A stretch of 64,000 bases of DNA from Thermanaerothrix solaris (lineage in GTDB: Bacteria > Chloroflexota > Anaerolineae > Anaerolineales > Anaerolineaceae): the NCBI RefSeq assembly GCF_032334255.1, contig NZ_JAUHMF010000002.1, forward strand, positions 186,001-250,000, given 5' to 3'. Shown here piece by piece: positions 42,311-51,129 of the stretch (the stretch's first letter is position 1; every line of letters begins with the position of its first letter). The translations under genes and the position numbers were made by a program. Under the pieces are notes generated by a model. That model had not been told where the DNA came from, did not search any database, and saw only the letters and a program-made list of their open reading frames with translations.

Positions 42311-42499
42311 TCACGGCGACGGCGGGGTGGTCTCATCTTTTTCGGCCGTTTCATCCTCGCCCTTCTTGGTCAGTCCCTCGCGAAAGGCACGGATGCCGCT
42401 GCCGAGTTCACCAGCAATCTTAGTAATCCGTCCCGGGCCGAAGAGGAGCAGAATCAGCACCAGGATAATCAGCAGTTCGGGTAAACCGGGTCGCCACAT
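42311..42499 (-). CDS. tatA: Sec-independent protein translocase TatA
   Basis: The 62-residue protein has the TatA/E form: ELLIILVLILLLFGPGRITKIAGELGSGIRAFREG, with the FGP hinge between the membrane helix and the amphipathic helix, and an acidic tail. It oligomerises to form the export pore. It lies 30 bases after tatC on the same strand. Confidence 0.93.
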   Translation of the reverse strand: MWRPGLPELLIILVLILLLFGPGRITKIAGELGSGIRAFREGLTKKGEDETAEKDETTPPSP

Positions 42500-42529
42500 G
42501 AGTTTGCTACCTCCATTTTTCTTTCCACA

Positions 42530-43285
42530 CTACGATTTAGATGGACGCACGGCCACGAAGGCCAGCAAGACGCTCAAGCCGTAGAGCACCAGCAAGGGCA
42601 GCATGAGCAGGGTCATGTTGACCGGATCGGGGGTGGGGGTGATCACCGCGGCCAGGATGGCGATGAGGATGACGGCGATGCGCCACTGCTGCGCCAGCGC
42701 CCGCGGCGAGACCAGGCGCAAACGCGCCAGCACATAGACCACCAGGGGGGTCTCAAACGCCACCCCGATCCAGAAGAGCAGGTTGGTGACAAAAGCGTAA
42801 TAATTGGCCAGGCGCGGCGTGGTGCGAATACCGATGAAACTGATCAGGAAGGGCAGCGCCGCCGGCAGCATGACGAAGTAGGCGAAGAGGACGCCGAGGA
42901 CGAACAGCACCGTGGCGGCTGGGATGGCGGTGAACAACCCGCGTCGCTCGCGGGGGGTCAGCCCGGGCAGGATAAACGCCACCACCTGGTAGAGGATAAA
43001 GGGCAGGGCGAGGATGAACCCGGCCAACAGGCTGACGCGCATAAAGACGCCGATATTTTCGGTGACCTCAATGGAGACCAGTTTATCTACCCCGCCGATC
43101 GGGCGCGCCAGGATGGCGATCAGCCGTTCGCCGAAGGCAAAACTGACCGTGGTGGTCAGCCCCAGCGCGATCAACCCCTTGAGCAAACGCCCGCGCAGTT
43201 CTTCCAGGTGCTCCCACAGGCTCATTGCCGCCGGGGACGACTCGGTTTCTGTCCCGGGCGGAAGGGTTTCTTGCCGCGTGGCCAT
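42530..43285 (-). CDS. tatC: Sec-independent protein translocase TatC
   Basis: The 251-residue protein has six membrane helices and the cytoplasmic signature SLWEHLEELRGRLLKGLIAL near residue 22, with the glutamates that bind the twin-arginine signal. The FxRxxLLAGFILALPFILYQ segment and the conserved Pro-rich periplasmic loop are visible. It is the receptor of the Tat pathway and is followed by tatA. Confidence 0.95.
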   Translation of the reverse strand: MATRQETLPPGTETESSPAAMSLWEHLEELRGRLLKGLIALGLTTTVSFAFGERLIAILARPIGGVDKLVSIEVTENIGVFMRVSLLAGFILALPFILYQVVAFILPGLTPRERRGLFTAIPAATVLFVLGVLFAYFVMLPAALPFLISFIGIRTTPRLANYYAFVTNLLFWIGVAFETPLVVYVLARLRLVSPRALAQQWRIAVILIAILAAVITPTPDPVNMTLLMLPLLVLYGLSVLLAFVAVRPSKS

Positions 43286-43434
43286 GACGATTCGATTTTA
43301 CCACACGCTTGGTCGGAATTAGCCACGGTTCGCGGTACCCGGCTTGGCCATGAAATGTGACGGCGGTCACGGTCACAGGAATGCCGATGGGAGTAGAATT
43401 CATGTAGATCAAACCTCACCGGATGGAGGTGCCG

Positions 43435-44295
43435 ATGTCCCAGCCCATTGCCTTGATTGCCGATAGCACCTGTGACCTGCCCCCGGAGTGGGTGGAACGT
43501 TATGGCATTCTGATCGTGCCCCAGACGATTATCTTCGGGCAAGAGGTGTTCCTGGACGGCATTGACATGACCGCCGAGGCGTTCTACGCGCGGTTGGAGC
43601 GGAGCGGTGAACATCCCACTTCGTCTCAGCCGCCCCCGGAGGCGTTCCTGCGCGCGTTTCAAACTGCCGCGGAGCAGGGCGCACGGGAGGCGATCACCTT
43701 TGTGGTCAGCAGTCACATGAGCGGCACCTACCAATCCGCCCTGCGCGCCGCAGCCGAGTCTCCCATCCCGGTGCACGTGGTGGATAGTTGCAACAATTCC
43801 ATGGGCATGGGCTGGCAGGTCATGGCCGCCGCCCGCGCCCGCGAGCGGGGAGGGGATGTGGCAGCCATGCTCGAAGCGGCGCGCAAGGTGCGCGAGGTGA
43901 TGGTGTACTACGTGGCGCTGGATACCCTGGCTTACCTGCACCAGGGTGGGCGGATCGGTGCAGCTGCCCGCTTGCTGGGTTCCATCATCCAGATCAAGCC
44001 GCTGGTTTACGTCAAGCCCAGCGATGGCACGGTGGCGGCCTCGATCCCGGCCCGTTCGCGCGCCGGCGTGATCGAGAACCTCTTTCGCGAGTTCTTCAAA
44101 CACGTGGATACCACCCGCCCGCTCCACATCGCCGTCTTACACAACGCCTGCCTGGCCGATGCCGAGGCGTTGGCGCAGCGCGTCCAGGCGACCTATCACC
44201 CCCAAGAGTTGATCATCCGCCCGGCCAGCCCAACGCTGGGTGTGCACACCGGCCCGCGCGCGATTGCCCTGTGTGGCTACGCCGAGCCGGCCTGA
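43435..44295 (+). CDS. DegV-family fatty-acid-binding protein
   Basis: The ATG at 43435 is chosen because GGAGGTG sits just before it; an in-frame ATG 12 bases earlier would place that site inside the gene. The 286-residue protein has DegV motifs: IADSTCDLPPEW at the start, TSQPPPEAFL, SSHMSGTYQSA, and LHQGGRIGAAARLLGSIIQIKPLV. DegV/FakB proteins bind a fatty acid and present it to the kinase FakA. No fakA is in the window. The 3' end overlaps the convergent HAD gene by 19 bases. Confidence 0.92.
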   Translation: MSQPIALIADSTCDLPPEWVERYGILIVPQTIIFGQEVFLDGIDMTAEAFYARLERSGEHPTSSQPPPEAFLRAFQTAAEQGAREAITFVVSSHMSGTYQSALRAAAESPIPVHVVDSCNNSMGMGWQVMAAARARERGGDVAAMLEAARKVREVMVYYVALDTLAYLHQGGRIGAAARLLGSIIQIKPLVYVKPSDGTVAASIPARSRAGVIENLFREFFKHVDTTRPLHIAVLHNACLADAEALAQRVQATYHPQELIIRPASPTLGVHTGPRAIALCGYAEPA

Positions 44296-44969
44296 TGCGG
44301 GGCGTTGCCGTTGGCGCGCAGGGCTTCAAGCAAGGCCGGCACTTCGGCCAGGGAGCGCAAGCGCCAGGTCGCCAGGCGGGCGATCTCCGGCGGGATCGGC
44401 TGTACATCGGGGATGAGGATACAGCGCATACCGGCGGCGTGGGCGGCCTGTACCCCGGCCACCGAATCTTCCAGCACCACGCAGGACGCCGGGGGCTGGG
44501 CCAGGCGGCGCGCCGCTTCCAGGAACAGGTCGGGGGCGGGTTTGGCGCGCGGCACATCTTCACCGGTCACGATGATTTCAAAGTACTCGCGCAAGCCGGC
44601 GCTGCGCAGTTTGCCCTCGGCCATGGCGCGCGAGGTGGAGGACGCTACTGCCCGCGGCAAGCCGGCGCGGATGGCATAGGTCAACAGGTCGTGCGCGCCC
44701 GGCTTGGGCGGCACACCTTCGCGTGCCAACGCCGCGAGAAAGTGCGCCTGGCGCAGGCGGTAAGCCGTTTCAAACGGAAAATCACGCCCGAAGACCTGCT
44801 CGAACAGCGTCCGCACCTCGGTCTCGGAGCGCCCGATCATCTGCACAAAAATCTCATCGGTCAGGGTATAACCGACCTGGGCAATGACCTCAGCCCACGA
44901 GCGCCGTGAGAGCGGCTCGGAATCCACCAGCAGGCCGTCCAGGTCGAAGATCAACGCCGTTACCGACAT
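44277..44969 (-). CDS. HAD-family phosphatase (beta-phosphoglucomutase-like)
   Basis: The 230-residue protein has HAD motif I LIFDLDGLLVDSEP (nucleophile D9, acid D11), motif II AVASSTSR, and motif III/IV in KPAPDLFLEAARRL and VVLEDSVAGVQAAHAAG. A helical cap follows motif I, as in beta-phosphoglucomutase and phosphoglycolate phosphatase. The substrate is probably a small sugar phosphate but cannot be told. The only neighbour relation is overlap with the DegV gene end. Confidence 0.9.
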   Translation of the reverse strand: MSVTALIFDLDGLLVDSEPLSRRSWAEVIAQVGYTLTDEIFVQMIGRSETEVRTLFEQVFGRDFPFETAYRLRQAHFLAALAREGVPPKPGAHDLLTYAIRAGLPRAVASSTSRAMAEGKLRSAGLREYFEIIVTGEDVPRAKPAPDLFLEAARRLAQPPASCVVLEDSVAGVQAAHAAGMRCILIPDVQPIPPEIARLATWRLRSLAEVPALLEALRANGNAPHQAGSA

Positions 44970-45120
44970 CCGTTTCTCCGCAGCATCAAACTGGGGGGAT
45001 TATACCCGCTTTGGGGGCTCAACGGGCAGGGTGACAGCAGACCTAACCGATTTCTCATCGTTTTTTAATCTTTTAGGGGCGAAAATTAGTAAAATGATAA
45101 GGTAGGAGGAAAAAAGGGTT

Positions 45121-45855
45121 ATGGTGACGGAAGAGAGCGGCCAACCCAGGCAACGGGAGCCCGTGTTGGCGTTGCGGGCGCTCGCCATTCAACAACTTCC
45201 GTTGACGCTGGCAGTACCTTACAAGGGGCTGATTCTGGAACAGACGCTCCAGCCGCGTGTGGTGGGGGACGATGGGGTGATTTTTCCGCCACCTAAACTC
45301 CTGTTATGTGCAGCGATTTATCAGACGGCTTACCTGCACAGCCGTTTTTTGCCAGCCACGGTGCGCGGCTACGCCCAGTGGCTGACCACCGAGCGCTGTG
45401 AACTGCACCTCTCGAATTTACGCTTCCTCGCCACGCCCTGGCGCCCACGCCGCGAACAGCGGGTGCAGCCGGAGGAGCACCTGGCGGTGACGGTGTGGGT
45501 CAACCGGATCCCCTTCCAGGCCCTGCTGACCGACCTAGGCATCCACGGGGTGGGGCTGCTTTTCGATAGTTGGGTGGAGACGCCACCGGCCAACCTGGCG
45601 CGCGGGCTGAAGTTCGATGTGACCCTGCCGCTGGCCAGCCAGCACGCCATCACGGTGGCGGCGGAACTCGTGCATGTGCGGCGGTATCAGGAGCACCTCT
45701 GGCAGACGGGGGCGCGCCTTTTCCCCACCCTGGAGCAGGAGCGCTGGCTGGATCACTACGTGGCCGAGCGGCGGGTCGAGATCTATTCCGAATTAGAACA
45801 ACGCGCGCGTGAACTGCGCGATGTGGCGCAGAGCTCGGGGCTGTTCTTCTCGTAG
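45121..45855 (+). CDS. PilZ-like domain protein (possible cyclic-di-GMP receptor)
   Basis: The 244-residue protein starts after AGGAGG. The second half (from about residue 117) resembles PilZ: a basic stretch (PRREQRVQPEEH) followed about 30 residues later by LTDLGIHGVGLLFDS, in the place of the D/N-x-S-x-x-G motif. The arginines and the D-x-x-x-x-G pattern are kept, but the serine is not, so c-di-GMP binding is uncertain. Residues 1-110 may be a YcgR-like N-terminal domain. It could respond to the same messenger as the EAL fusion at 11.4-13.8 kb. Confidence 0.5.
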   Translation: MVTEESGQPRQREPVLALRALAIQQLPLTLAVPYKGLILEQTLQPRVVGDDGVIFPPPKLLLCAAIYQTAYLHSRFLPATVRGYAQWLTTERCELHLSNLRFLATPWRPRREQRVQPEEHLAVTVWVNRIPFQALLTDLGIHGVGLLFDSWVETPPANLARGLKFDVTLPLASQHAITVAAELVHVRRYQEHLWQTGARLFPTLEQERWLDHYVAERRVEIYSELEQRARELRDVAQSSGLFFS

Positions 45856-45982
45856 AACGTTACGCGCCAGCAGTCCGTTATGAACCTTATCCAAAGGCTA
45901 TACAAACATTTTTGTTGACTAACCTGACCCTCTATAATTGGATTGGGATGAATTGTGGTTAGAATGGTTGAGGGTCAGGTCT

Positions 45983-46474
45983 ATGATGAGTGACGTATCA
46001 TCGTCCTCCCGCCCGATTGAATCGGTGTGGGACTATCCCCGCCCGCCGCGGCTTGAACCTACCGCGCGACGGCTGGAAGTTTACTTTGGCGATATCTGCA
46101 TCGCCGCCACCCAGCGTGGCTTGCGGGTGCTGGAAACCGGTCATCCGCCGGTGTATTACTTTCCCCCCGAGGATGTGCGCCGCGAATTTTTGGTGCCTTC
46201 ACCGCAGCGCAGTGTGTACGAGTGGAAAGGGGTTGCGGTCTATTACCATGTGCGCGTCGGCGATGCGTGGGTCGAAAATGCGGCCTGGGCATATCCAGAC
46301 CCCACGTCGGCCTTTCGGGCGCTGGCCAACTACCTGGCGTTTTATCCCCAAAAGATGACGCGTTGTTGGGTGGATGGTGAGGTGGTGCGCCCGCAGCCGG
46401 GGCACTTTTACGGCGGTTGGATCACCGCTGAGATCCGCGGTCCGTTTAAGGGCGAGCCGGGTGTTCGCGGGTAG
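45983..46474 (+). CDS. DUF427-family protein
   Basis: The start is taken at the ATG at 45983 (ATGATG follows TCAGG), shortening the open frame, because a TATAAT box at 45933-45938 lies inside the longer version. The 163-residue product contains the DUF427 core: RRLEVYFGDICIAATQRGLRVLETGHPPVYYFPPEDV, YEWKGVAVYYHV, and NAAWAYPDP. The aromatic and acidic residues of this small beta-fold are conserved, but no biochemical role is established. It is followed after 10 bases by the osmoprotectant-type permease. Confidence 0.8.
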   Translation: MMSDVSSSSRPIESVWDYPRPPRLEPTARRLEVYFGDICIAATQRGLRVLETGHPPVYYFPPEDVRREFLVPSPQRSVYEWKGVAVYYHVRVGDAWVENAAWAYPDPTSAFRALANYLAFYPQKMTRCWVDGEVVRPQPGHFYGGWITAEIRGPFKGEPGVRG

Positions 46475-46484
46475 GCAGTTGGCC

Positions 46485-47141
46485 ATGGGTGTGTTTGAAC
46501 GTGCCCTGCTCTATGCCCTCAGCCGGCCGACGGAGTTCTGGCAGGCGGTAGGCCAACATGTGCTCTTGACGATCAGCGCAGTGCTCATCGCGCTGATGAT
46601 TGCGCTGCCGCTGGGGGTCGGCACGGCTCGCTCGCGCTGGATGAGCCTGACCGTGATCAACACGGTCAATGCCCTCCGGGTCATCCCCAGCCTGGCGGTG
46701 TTGTTCCTGGTGATTCCCTATTTTGGCCTGAGCGCTACTGCCGCCGTGGTGGCACTGACCCTGCTCGCCATCCCGCCCATCCTGCTGAACACAGATGCCG
46801 CTTTCCGCTCCCTGGAGCCCGGGTTGATCGAAGCGGCGCGGGGGATGGGGATGTCATCGCTTCAGATTTTGAGGCGGGTTGAGTTCCCGCTGGCTCTGCC
46901 CGTGATTTTGACCGGGGTGCGCACGGCGGCGATTCTGGCGATTGCCATTGCCACCATTGGGAGTAAATTCGGGGCCGGGGGGTTGGGGACGTTGCTCTTT
47001 GAAGGCATCGCCCAGGCAGGCCGAATGGATAAAGTATGGGCGGGGGCGCTGGGGGTGGCGACGCTGGCCCTGGCATTTAACTACGGTTTGCTCTGGCTAG
47101 AGCGACAGTTAACCCCCTACCGCGCCGTGGAAACCACCTAA
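46485..47141 (+). CDS. ABC transporter permease, osmoprotectant (OpuCB/ProW) type
   Basis: The 218-residue integral membrane protein has the binding-protein-dependent permease loop GLIEAARGMGMSSLQILRRVEFPLALP with the EAA-x3-G core and about six helices. Sequence features such as LRVIPSLAVLFLVIPYFGLS and TIGSKFGAGGLGTLLFEGI are typical of glycine betaine/choline uptake systems. No ATPase or substrate-binding gene follows, so the rest of the transporter must be elsewhere or lost. It is probably co-transcribed with the DUF427 gene. Confidence 0.8.
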   Translation: MGVFERALLYALSRPTEFWQAVGQHVLLTISAVLIALMIALPLGVGTARSRWMSLTVINTVNALRVIPSLAVLFLVIPYFGLSATAAVVALTLLAIPPILLNTDAAFRSLEPGLIEAARGMGMSSLQILRRVEFPLALPVILTGVRTAAILAIAIATIGSKFGAGGLGTLLFEGIAQAGRMDKVWAGALGVATLALAFNYGLLWLERQLTPYRAVETT

Positions 47142-47219
47142 AGCCCGAACCAGGCGCAGCCCACCCGGTCAATGGCGGCGGCAGGAATAAACTTGGGCCC
47201 TGACGGCCTGTTTATCCCC

Positions 47220-47858
47220 TCAGGCGTAACGCTGTTCCTTCCACACGTCGGCTTCGTTGTGGTAGCCGGCCTGTTCCCAGAAGCCGGGGCGGTCTTCGGC
47301 GCTGAATTCCAGGCCGCGCAGCCACTTAGCCCCTTTCCAGAAATAGGGCACCTTGAGGTCGTCCCGGCCGGGGATGGCGCCGACCACGCCGCGCAGGGGG
47401 AAACCGTGCTCGGGGGTGAGCGGCTCACCGTTGTAGTGGGTGGCAAGCAGGAAATTCTCTGCCAGCACCACCTCAAGCGGCAGATTGGCGGTGAAGCCGT
47501 ATTCGGCATGCTGGATGACGAAGCGCGCGGTGGGCTTGAGTTTAAGCAAGCCGAGATCTATCAGCGTGCGCAGACTGACGCCTTCCCACACCGTATCCAG
47601 TTTGCTCCAGCGGGTAACGCAGTGGATATCGAGGGTAAGGCGGGTGCGGGGCAGACGGCTGAACTCTTCCCAGGTGAAGCGCAGGGGTTGTTCAACCTCG
47701 CCCCAAATGCGGAAATCCCAGGTGCTCAAATCCACGCGCGGGACGGGGCCATAGTGAAGCACCGGGAAGCGGTTGGTCAACGCCTGGCCGGGGGGCAGGC
47801 GGCGTTCGGCGCGGAATTTTTGTTCGTCTTCTTTTCGGCGCAGGATATCATCGAACAT
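47220..47858 (-). CDS. Sulfite oxidase-like molybdopterin oxidoreductase
   Basis: The 212-residue protein consists of the oxidoreductase molybdopterin-binding domain alone. The molybdenum ligand cysteine is C80 in LTLDIHCVTRWSK, and GAIPGRDDLKVPYFWKGAKWLRGL is the typical C-terminal stretch. There is no haem domain and no twin-arginine signal, so it appears cytoplasmic, unlike MsrP. It may oxidise sulfite or reduce a related substrate with unknown partners. No molybdopterin synthesis gene is near. Confidence 0.88.
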   Translation of the reverse strand: MFDDILRRKEDEQKFRAERRLPPGQALTNRFPVLHYGPVPRVDLSTWDFRIWGEVEQPLRFTWEEFSRLPRTRLTLDIHCVTRWSKLDTVWEGVSLRTLIDLGLLKLKPTARFVIQHAEYGFTANLPLEVVLAENFLLATHYNGEPLTPEHGFPLRGVVGAIPGRDDLKVPYFWKGAKWLRGLEFSAEDRPGFWEQAGYHNEADVWKEQRYA

Positions 47859-48513
47859 AGATCACTCTCCTGCGCTAAATTATAGCGGATGGGTCGGATT
47901 TAGGCGAGTGGTTGCCGAAGGTTGGGGGCGAGCCCTCTTCGCGCGGTGGGTGTTACCACCGGGCTAACACGATCACGACCGGTGTTGCCCGGCGTGAAAA
48001 AAGGTTTCCTCCTGAGGGGACAGGCGCTGGCCTGACGGCTGATGAGGGTCGTTGTGGGGTGGAAGGGTGGGCCGGGTGGGGGCGGCAGTGCGGGTCTGGG
48101 CTTTTTGTGCCCGGGTGGGCTCTGGCCACCCGCGTTTACGCAGATGGGGCGATTAAAGCGCCACAGGCCGGGGTGAGGGGGGCACCTCGGCCTGTGGCAT
48201 TTATTATTATACATGAGATTGTTAGAAATACATTAAAAATCGAGGTAAAAAAATTACAATTTTTGTCTGACAATGTTCTGATACCGGCAACGGTGTACCA
48301 ATGGATCAGATTGTCACATTTTAATACGGTTTAAACGTGTTTCGAGATGATGGAGCGCCATTTCCTGGCCACGGGGAACTTTCCTCTGCTGGCGCAGATG
48401 CCGCGCATTTTTCGGTTCGGCTGAGCAGAGACGCGCCCGGCGTGTTTTTTTTCGTTGTGCTAAAATGACGTTAGCGGTGTAACCAGCATTCCAAAGGTTG
48501 AGGAGAAAAGCGC
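47859..48513 (+). other. Intergenic region with a long hairpin and an AT-rich island
   Basis: I see no credible gene in these 650 bases; a 140-codon plus-strand frame has no recognisable domain. GCCACAGGCCG (48160-48170) pairs with CGGCCTGTGGC (48188-48198), extended inside by GGTG/CACC, giving a strong hairpin followed by ATTTATTATTATA. The next 130 bases (to about 48340) are unusually AT-rich for this genome. Just before the haem-binding gene is a T8 run at 48445-48452 after a short GC stem. A terminator, a small RNA, or remnants of foreign DNA are possible. Confidence 0.4.
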
Positions 48514-48972
48514 ATGATTCCTGGATTTAGGTGGATTCGGTGGGGGTTGGGCTTGCTGATTGTGCTGGCTCTGGCCGGGTGTGCCGTGCCGGCCAACCCG
48601 CCGGTGGTCGCCGAGCCCGCCTGGGATAGCCCCCAGACGCGGGCGCTGTTCTTCCGCGCGTGCAGCGATTGCCACAGCAATGAGACGGTCTGGCCGTGGT
48701 ACAGCCGCCTGCCCGTCGTCGCCACGCTGATCCAACGCGACGTGCAGGAAGGGCGGGAGAAACTCAACGTTTCCGAATGGGGCCAGCGCGAACAGGAAGC
48801 CGATGATGTCGCCGAGGTGATCCGAAACGGCACCATGCCCCCGGCGCTTTATCTGCCCCTGCATCCCCAGGCGCGGCTGAGCGCGGCGGAAAAGGACGCC
48901 CTGATCCAGGGGCTGGTGCGCACCTTTGGCCGTGGCGGGGCGGAAGGGGGTGCGGAAGGGGACGAGGATTAG
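48514..48972 (+). CDS. Haem-binding domain lipoprotein (cytochrome c-like)
   Basis: The 152-residue protein has a lipoprotein signal ending LALAGC (C23) and a C50-S-D-C53-H54 haem-attachment motif followed by NETVWPWYSRLPVVATLIQRDV, which matches the haem-binding domain family with a CxxCHS-x-x-T-x-W-PWYS pattern. It is attached outside the membrane and would carry electrons. GAGGAG precedes the start. Its stop overlaps the stop of the convergent Rieske gene by four bases. Confidence 0.88.
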   Translation: MIPGFRWIRWGLGLLIVLALAGCAVPANPPVVAEPAWDSPQTRALFFRACSDCHSNETVWPWYSRLPVVATLIQRDVQEGREKLNVSEWGQREQEADDVAEVIRNGTMPPALYLPLHPQARLSAAEKDALIQGLVRTFGRGGAEGGAEGDED

Positions 48973-49970
48973 ACCTCTCGCCGCGATGGGGTTGAGCGGC
49001 TTGCGACCTGTGCCAGGCGTTCATCGCGCAGCCGGCGGTAGGCTAGCACAGCCCCGTCCCCCCGCAACAGGTGCTCATCACTGCGCAAGGCTGAACGCTT
49101 GGGGCGCTGCTGGCTGACCACGCGTTTATCCTGGTTGGCGATATAGCGGCTGGACCAACAACCCAGTCGGTTAACCAGGTCGCGCAGGAACGGTAGGCGC
49201 ACAAAACGCTGGTAAAAGCGCAGGATCATCCGGGCGTTTTCCTCATCCACCGGGACGAAAGCCACCACAATACGCACGTCCTCGCTGATGCGATTCTGCC
49301 ACAGATTGGGAAAGAGAAATTCAAGGAACGGCGGACGGGTAGGGGCGGGAAGTTCAGCGGCGCGGCGTGGAGGCGTGCCATCATCACGGCGATTGAACAC
49401 CCATACCTGGAGTTTGTCGCCTTCCTCGCGAACCAACGGGCCATCCACGACGACACGCTGCCCTCGCCCGATGGTGTTGTAATGCACAAAGGGGAGGTGC
49501 ATGACATCGAGTTGATTTTCGATCATGCGTGAGTAATGCACCGGCCATACGTCTTGATAGCCGCAGTAAGAAAACTCGGGGCCGATATCGAACCAGGCGG
49601 GAGGCGTGAGATTTTCGCGCGGCTCGCCCCACCAGATCCAGATCAGGCCGTGCGCCTCATAGGTGGGATAAGTCGGCACCTGTAAGATTTTAGGCGGGTC
49701 AGTGTTGCGCCCCAGGGCCGGCACATAGCGACAGCGCCCACCGGGATCGAATTCAAAGCCGTGAAAGGGACAGGCCAGATAATCCTGGGGCTGGATATGG
49801 CCCTGACTGAGGCGAGCACTGAGATGAGGACAACGGTCGTACATACAGACGACCTGGCCCGCGCGAGTTCGCCAGAAGACCAGGTCCTCACCCAGCCGTT
49901 TCACCCCCACCGCTTTCCCGGCGGGCACATCCTTGGATTCCAGAACTACGTACCAGTGATCACGAATCAC
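48969..49970 (-). CDS. Rieske 2Fe-2S oxygenase (ring-hydroxylating family)
   Basis: The 333-residue protein has an N-terminal Rieske domain with the cluster ligands in MYDRCPHLSARLSQG and YLACPFHGFEFD, and a catalytic domain with the mononuclear iron triad in ENQLDVMHLPFVHYNTIG. It resembles oxygenase alpha subunits such as PaO or vanillate demethylase-like enzymes. No reductase or ferredoxin gene is adjacent. The substrate is unknown; aromatic rings, porphyrin-like compounds or methyl ethers are possible. Confidence 0.88.
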   Translation of the reverse strand: MIRDHWYVVLESKDVPAGKAVGVKRLGEDLVFWRTRAGQVVCMYDRCPHLSARLSQGHIQPQDYLACPFHGFEFDPGGRCRYVPALGRNTDPPKILQVPTYPTYEAHGLIWIWWGEPRENLTPPAWFDIGPEFSYCGYQDVWPVHYSRMIENQLDVMHLPFVHYNTIGRGQRVVVDGPLVREEGDKLQVWVFNRRDDGTPPRRAAELPAPTRPPFLEFLFPNLWQNRISEDVRIVVAFVPVDEENARMILRFYQRFVRLPFLRDLVNRLGCWSSRYIANQDKRVVSQQRPKRSALRSDEHLLRGDGAVLAYRRLRDERLAQVASRSTPSRREV

Positions 49971-50127
49971 GTCTTATCTCCTCGGGAATCCTCTCGTTTT
50001 GCCATCGGCCGTGCCCGGCTCTTTTTACGGGAGGCGCCAGCCGATCTCATTGGGTGGATTATACACCGGACCGAGGGGCTCTGATTCTTCCGGCCCCCGG
50101 CCGGCTCTCTGCCGGGCCTTGATCCCA

Positions 50128-50419
50128 TCAGCGGCGGTGGCGGAAGTTCCAAGAATCCGTGCCGGGGAGCATGCTGGCGCCAAAGGTGTCGTTAAAGGGG
50201 TTGCCGTCGTGATTGGCCGGGGGTAGTTGGGTGTAGCCGTACCAATCCCGCGCGGTGCGCCGCAGGCGTTCCAGGGAACGCTGCGCTTCCTCTTTATTAT
50301 TCTTTATATCTATTTTTTATATCGCGGCGGTTGTGAGAAGACGCCTTGTCTTTATCAGCGCTAGCGATCAGACTAAGGCTACCCAACACTATGAGAAAGA
50401 ACAAAACCCAATCCTCCAT
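50128..50419 (-). pseudogene. Small membrane protein gene with a frameshift in an A6 run; paralogue of the next gene
   Basis: The ATG at 50419 follows GGAGG by 7 bases and begins MEDWVLFFLIVLGSLSLIAS, one membrane helix. In frame it stops at 50297 after 40 residues. Shifting by one base at the A6 run (minus strand, plus-strand T6 at 50313-50318) opens a frame that continues to TGA at 50128-50130. That frame contains YGYTQLPPANHDGNPFNDTF and GASMLPGTDSWNF, clearly related to the C-terminus of the neighbouring protein (DGNPRNDALGASRYPGTDS). One A fewer restores a protein of about 96 residues. It may be a true pseudogene, an assembly error in a homopolymer, or slippage. No family is recognised. 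Confidence 0.6.
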
Positions 50420-50450
50420 GGTAATTCCTCCCCCGGATGACAATGACCGA

Positions 50451-50792
50451 CTAGGGACGGTTAGGCTTTTGGGGGGACGTGAACCCGCGCGAGGCGTAGT
50501 ATGAATCGGTGCCGGGGTAGCGCGAAGCCCCCAGGGCATCGTTGCGCGGGTTGCCGTCAAAATTGCGCGGGTTGTGGCGGTAGTGCTCCGGCCGGATGAT
50601 CTGGGTATAGATCGCGCCTGAGGATGAGGACAGAGTCGGTGTATCGTCTTCAATCCAGAGATAAATCGGTGTATCGTCCTCACTCCCGAGATAAAAAGAA
50701 GCCTCTTCTTTCTCCGCCCGGCGTTCTGAAATAGCCCAAACCACGCTGATGATAATCAGGATGGCAATGCCGATGCCAAAAACAAGATCCAT
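50451..50792 (-). CDS. Small membrane-anchored protein of unknown family
   Basis: The start is the ATG at 50792, preceded by GGGAGGA; a longer frame upstream has no support. The 113-residue protein has one N-terminal membrane helix (MDLVFGIGIAILIIISVVWAI), a charged middle with the internal repeat EDDTPIYL / EDDTPTL, and a C-terminal motif NFDGNPRNDALGASRYPGTDS. The motif recurs in the following, frameshifted gene (DGNPFNDTFGASMLPGTDS), marking a tandem duplication. I recognise no family. The pair looks like a small membrane-bound module of unknown use. Confidence 0.6.
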   Translation of the reverse strand: MDLVFGIGIAILIIISVVWAISERRAEKEEASFYLGSEDDTPIYLWIEDDTPTLSSSSGAIYTQIIRPEHYRHNPRNFDGNPRNDALGASRYPGTDSYYASRGFTSPQKPNRP

Positions 50793-51129
50793 GCTATCCT
50801 CCCTGATGCAAAGATATCGGCTTACGCGACCGGACGGCGCCGGTGCGGTGCGCGCGGATGTGGAGATTGGATGGAGTTGGGATAACAGGAAGTTTTCGCA
50901 GCATCTTTCCCCCAGGTTGATTTTATTATAAATGAATTCGATGGAAGATGGCAAGCCGTTTAATCGTTCCTCCATTCGTGCCCCCGGGCGCGGATGGAAC
51001 GGATGCGCTGAGCCGTCGTAGAACGGCTCAGGTTTGTTATGGTGCTAATGGGTTGGAGCAAGGTGCGGTAAATCCCCCGGAACGGTCACGGTGGCTGCGA
51101 TCCACTTACGACCCGGGATGAAAACGGCC
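50793..51129. other. Intergenic region with a promoter and a hairpin
   Basis: No gene is supported here. It holds the promoter of the small membrane protein pair and a perfect stem CTGAGCCGT (51008-51016) / ACGGCTCAG (51023-51031) followed by GTTTGTT on the plus strand, a weak terminator-like element at the 3' side of the amidohydrolase gene. Confidence 0.5.
50925..50954 (-). promoter_or_regulatory. Promoter of the small membrane protein pair
   Basis: On the minus strand TTGCCA (50954-50949), an 18-base spacer, and a perfect TATAAT (50930-50925). The distance to the ATG at 50792 leaves a 5' leader of about 125 bases, long enough to hold regulation. Confidence 0.55.

Noticed and set aside
47912..48334. 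140-codon plus-strand frame
   Set aside because: No recognisable domain or ribosome site; it crosses a GC-rich hairpin and an AT-rich island, so composition changes mid-frame.
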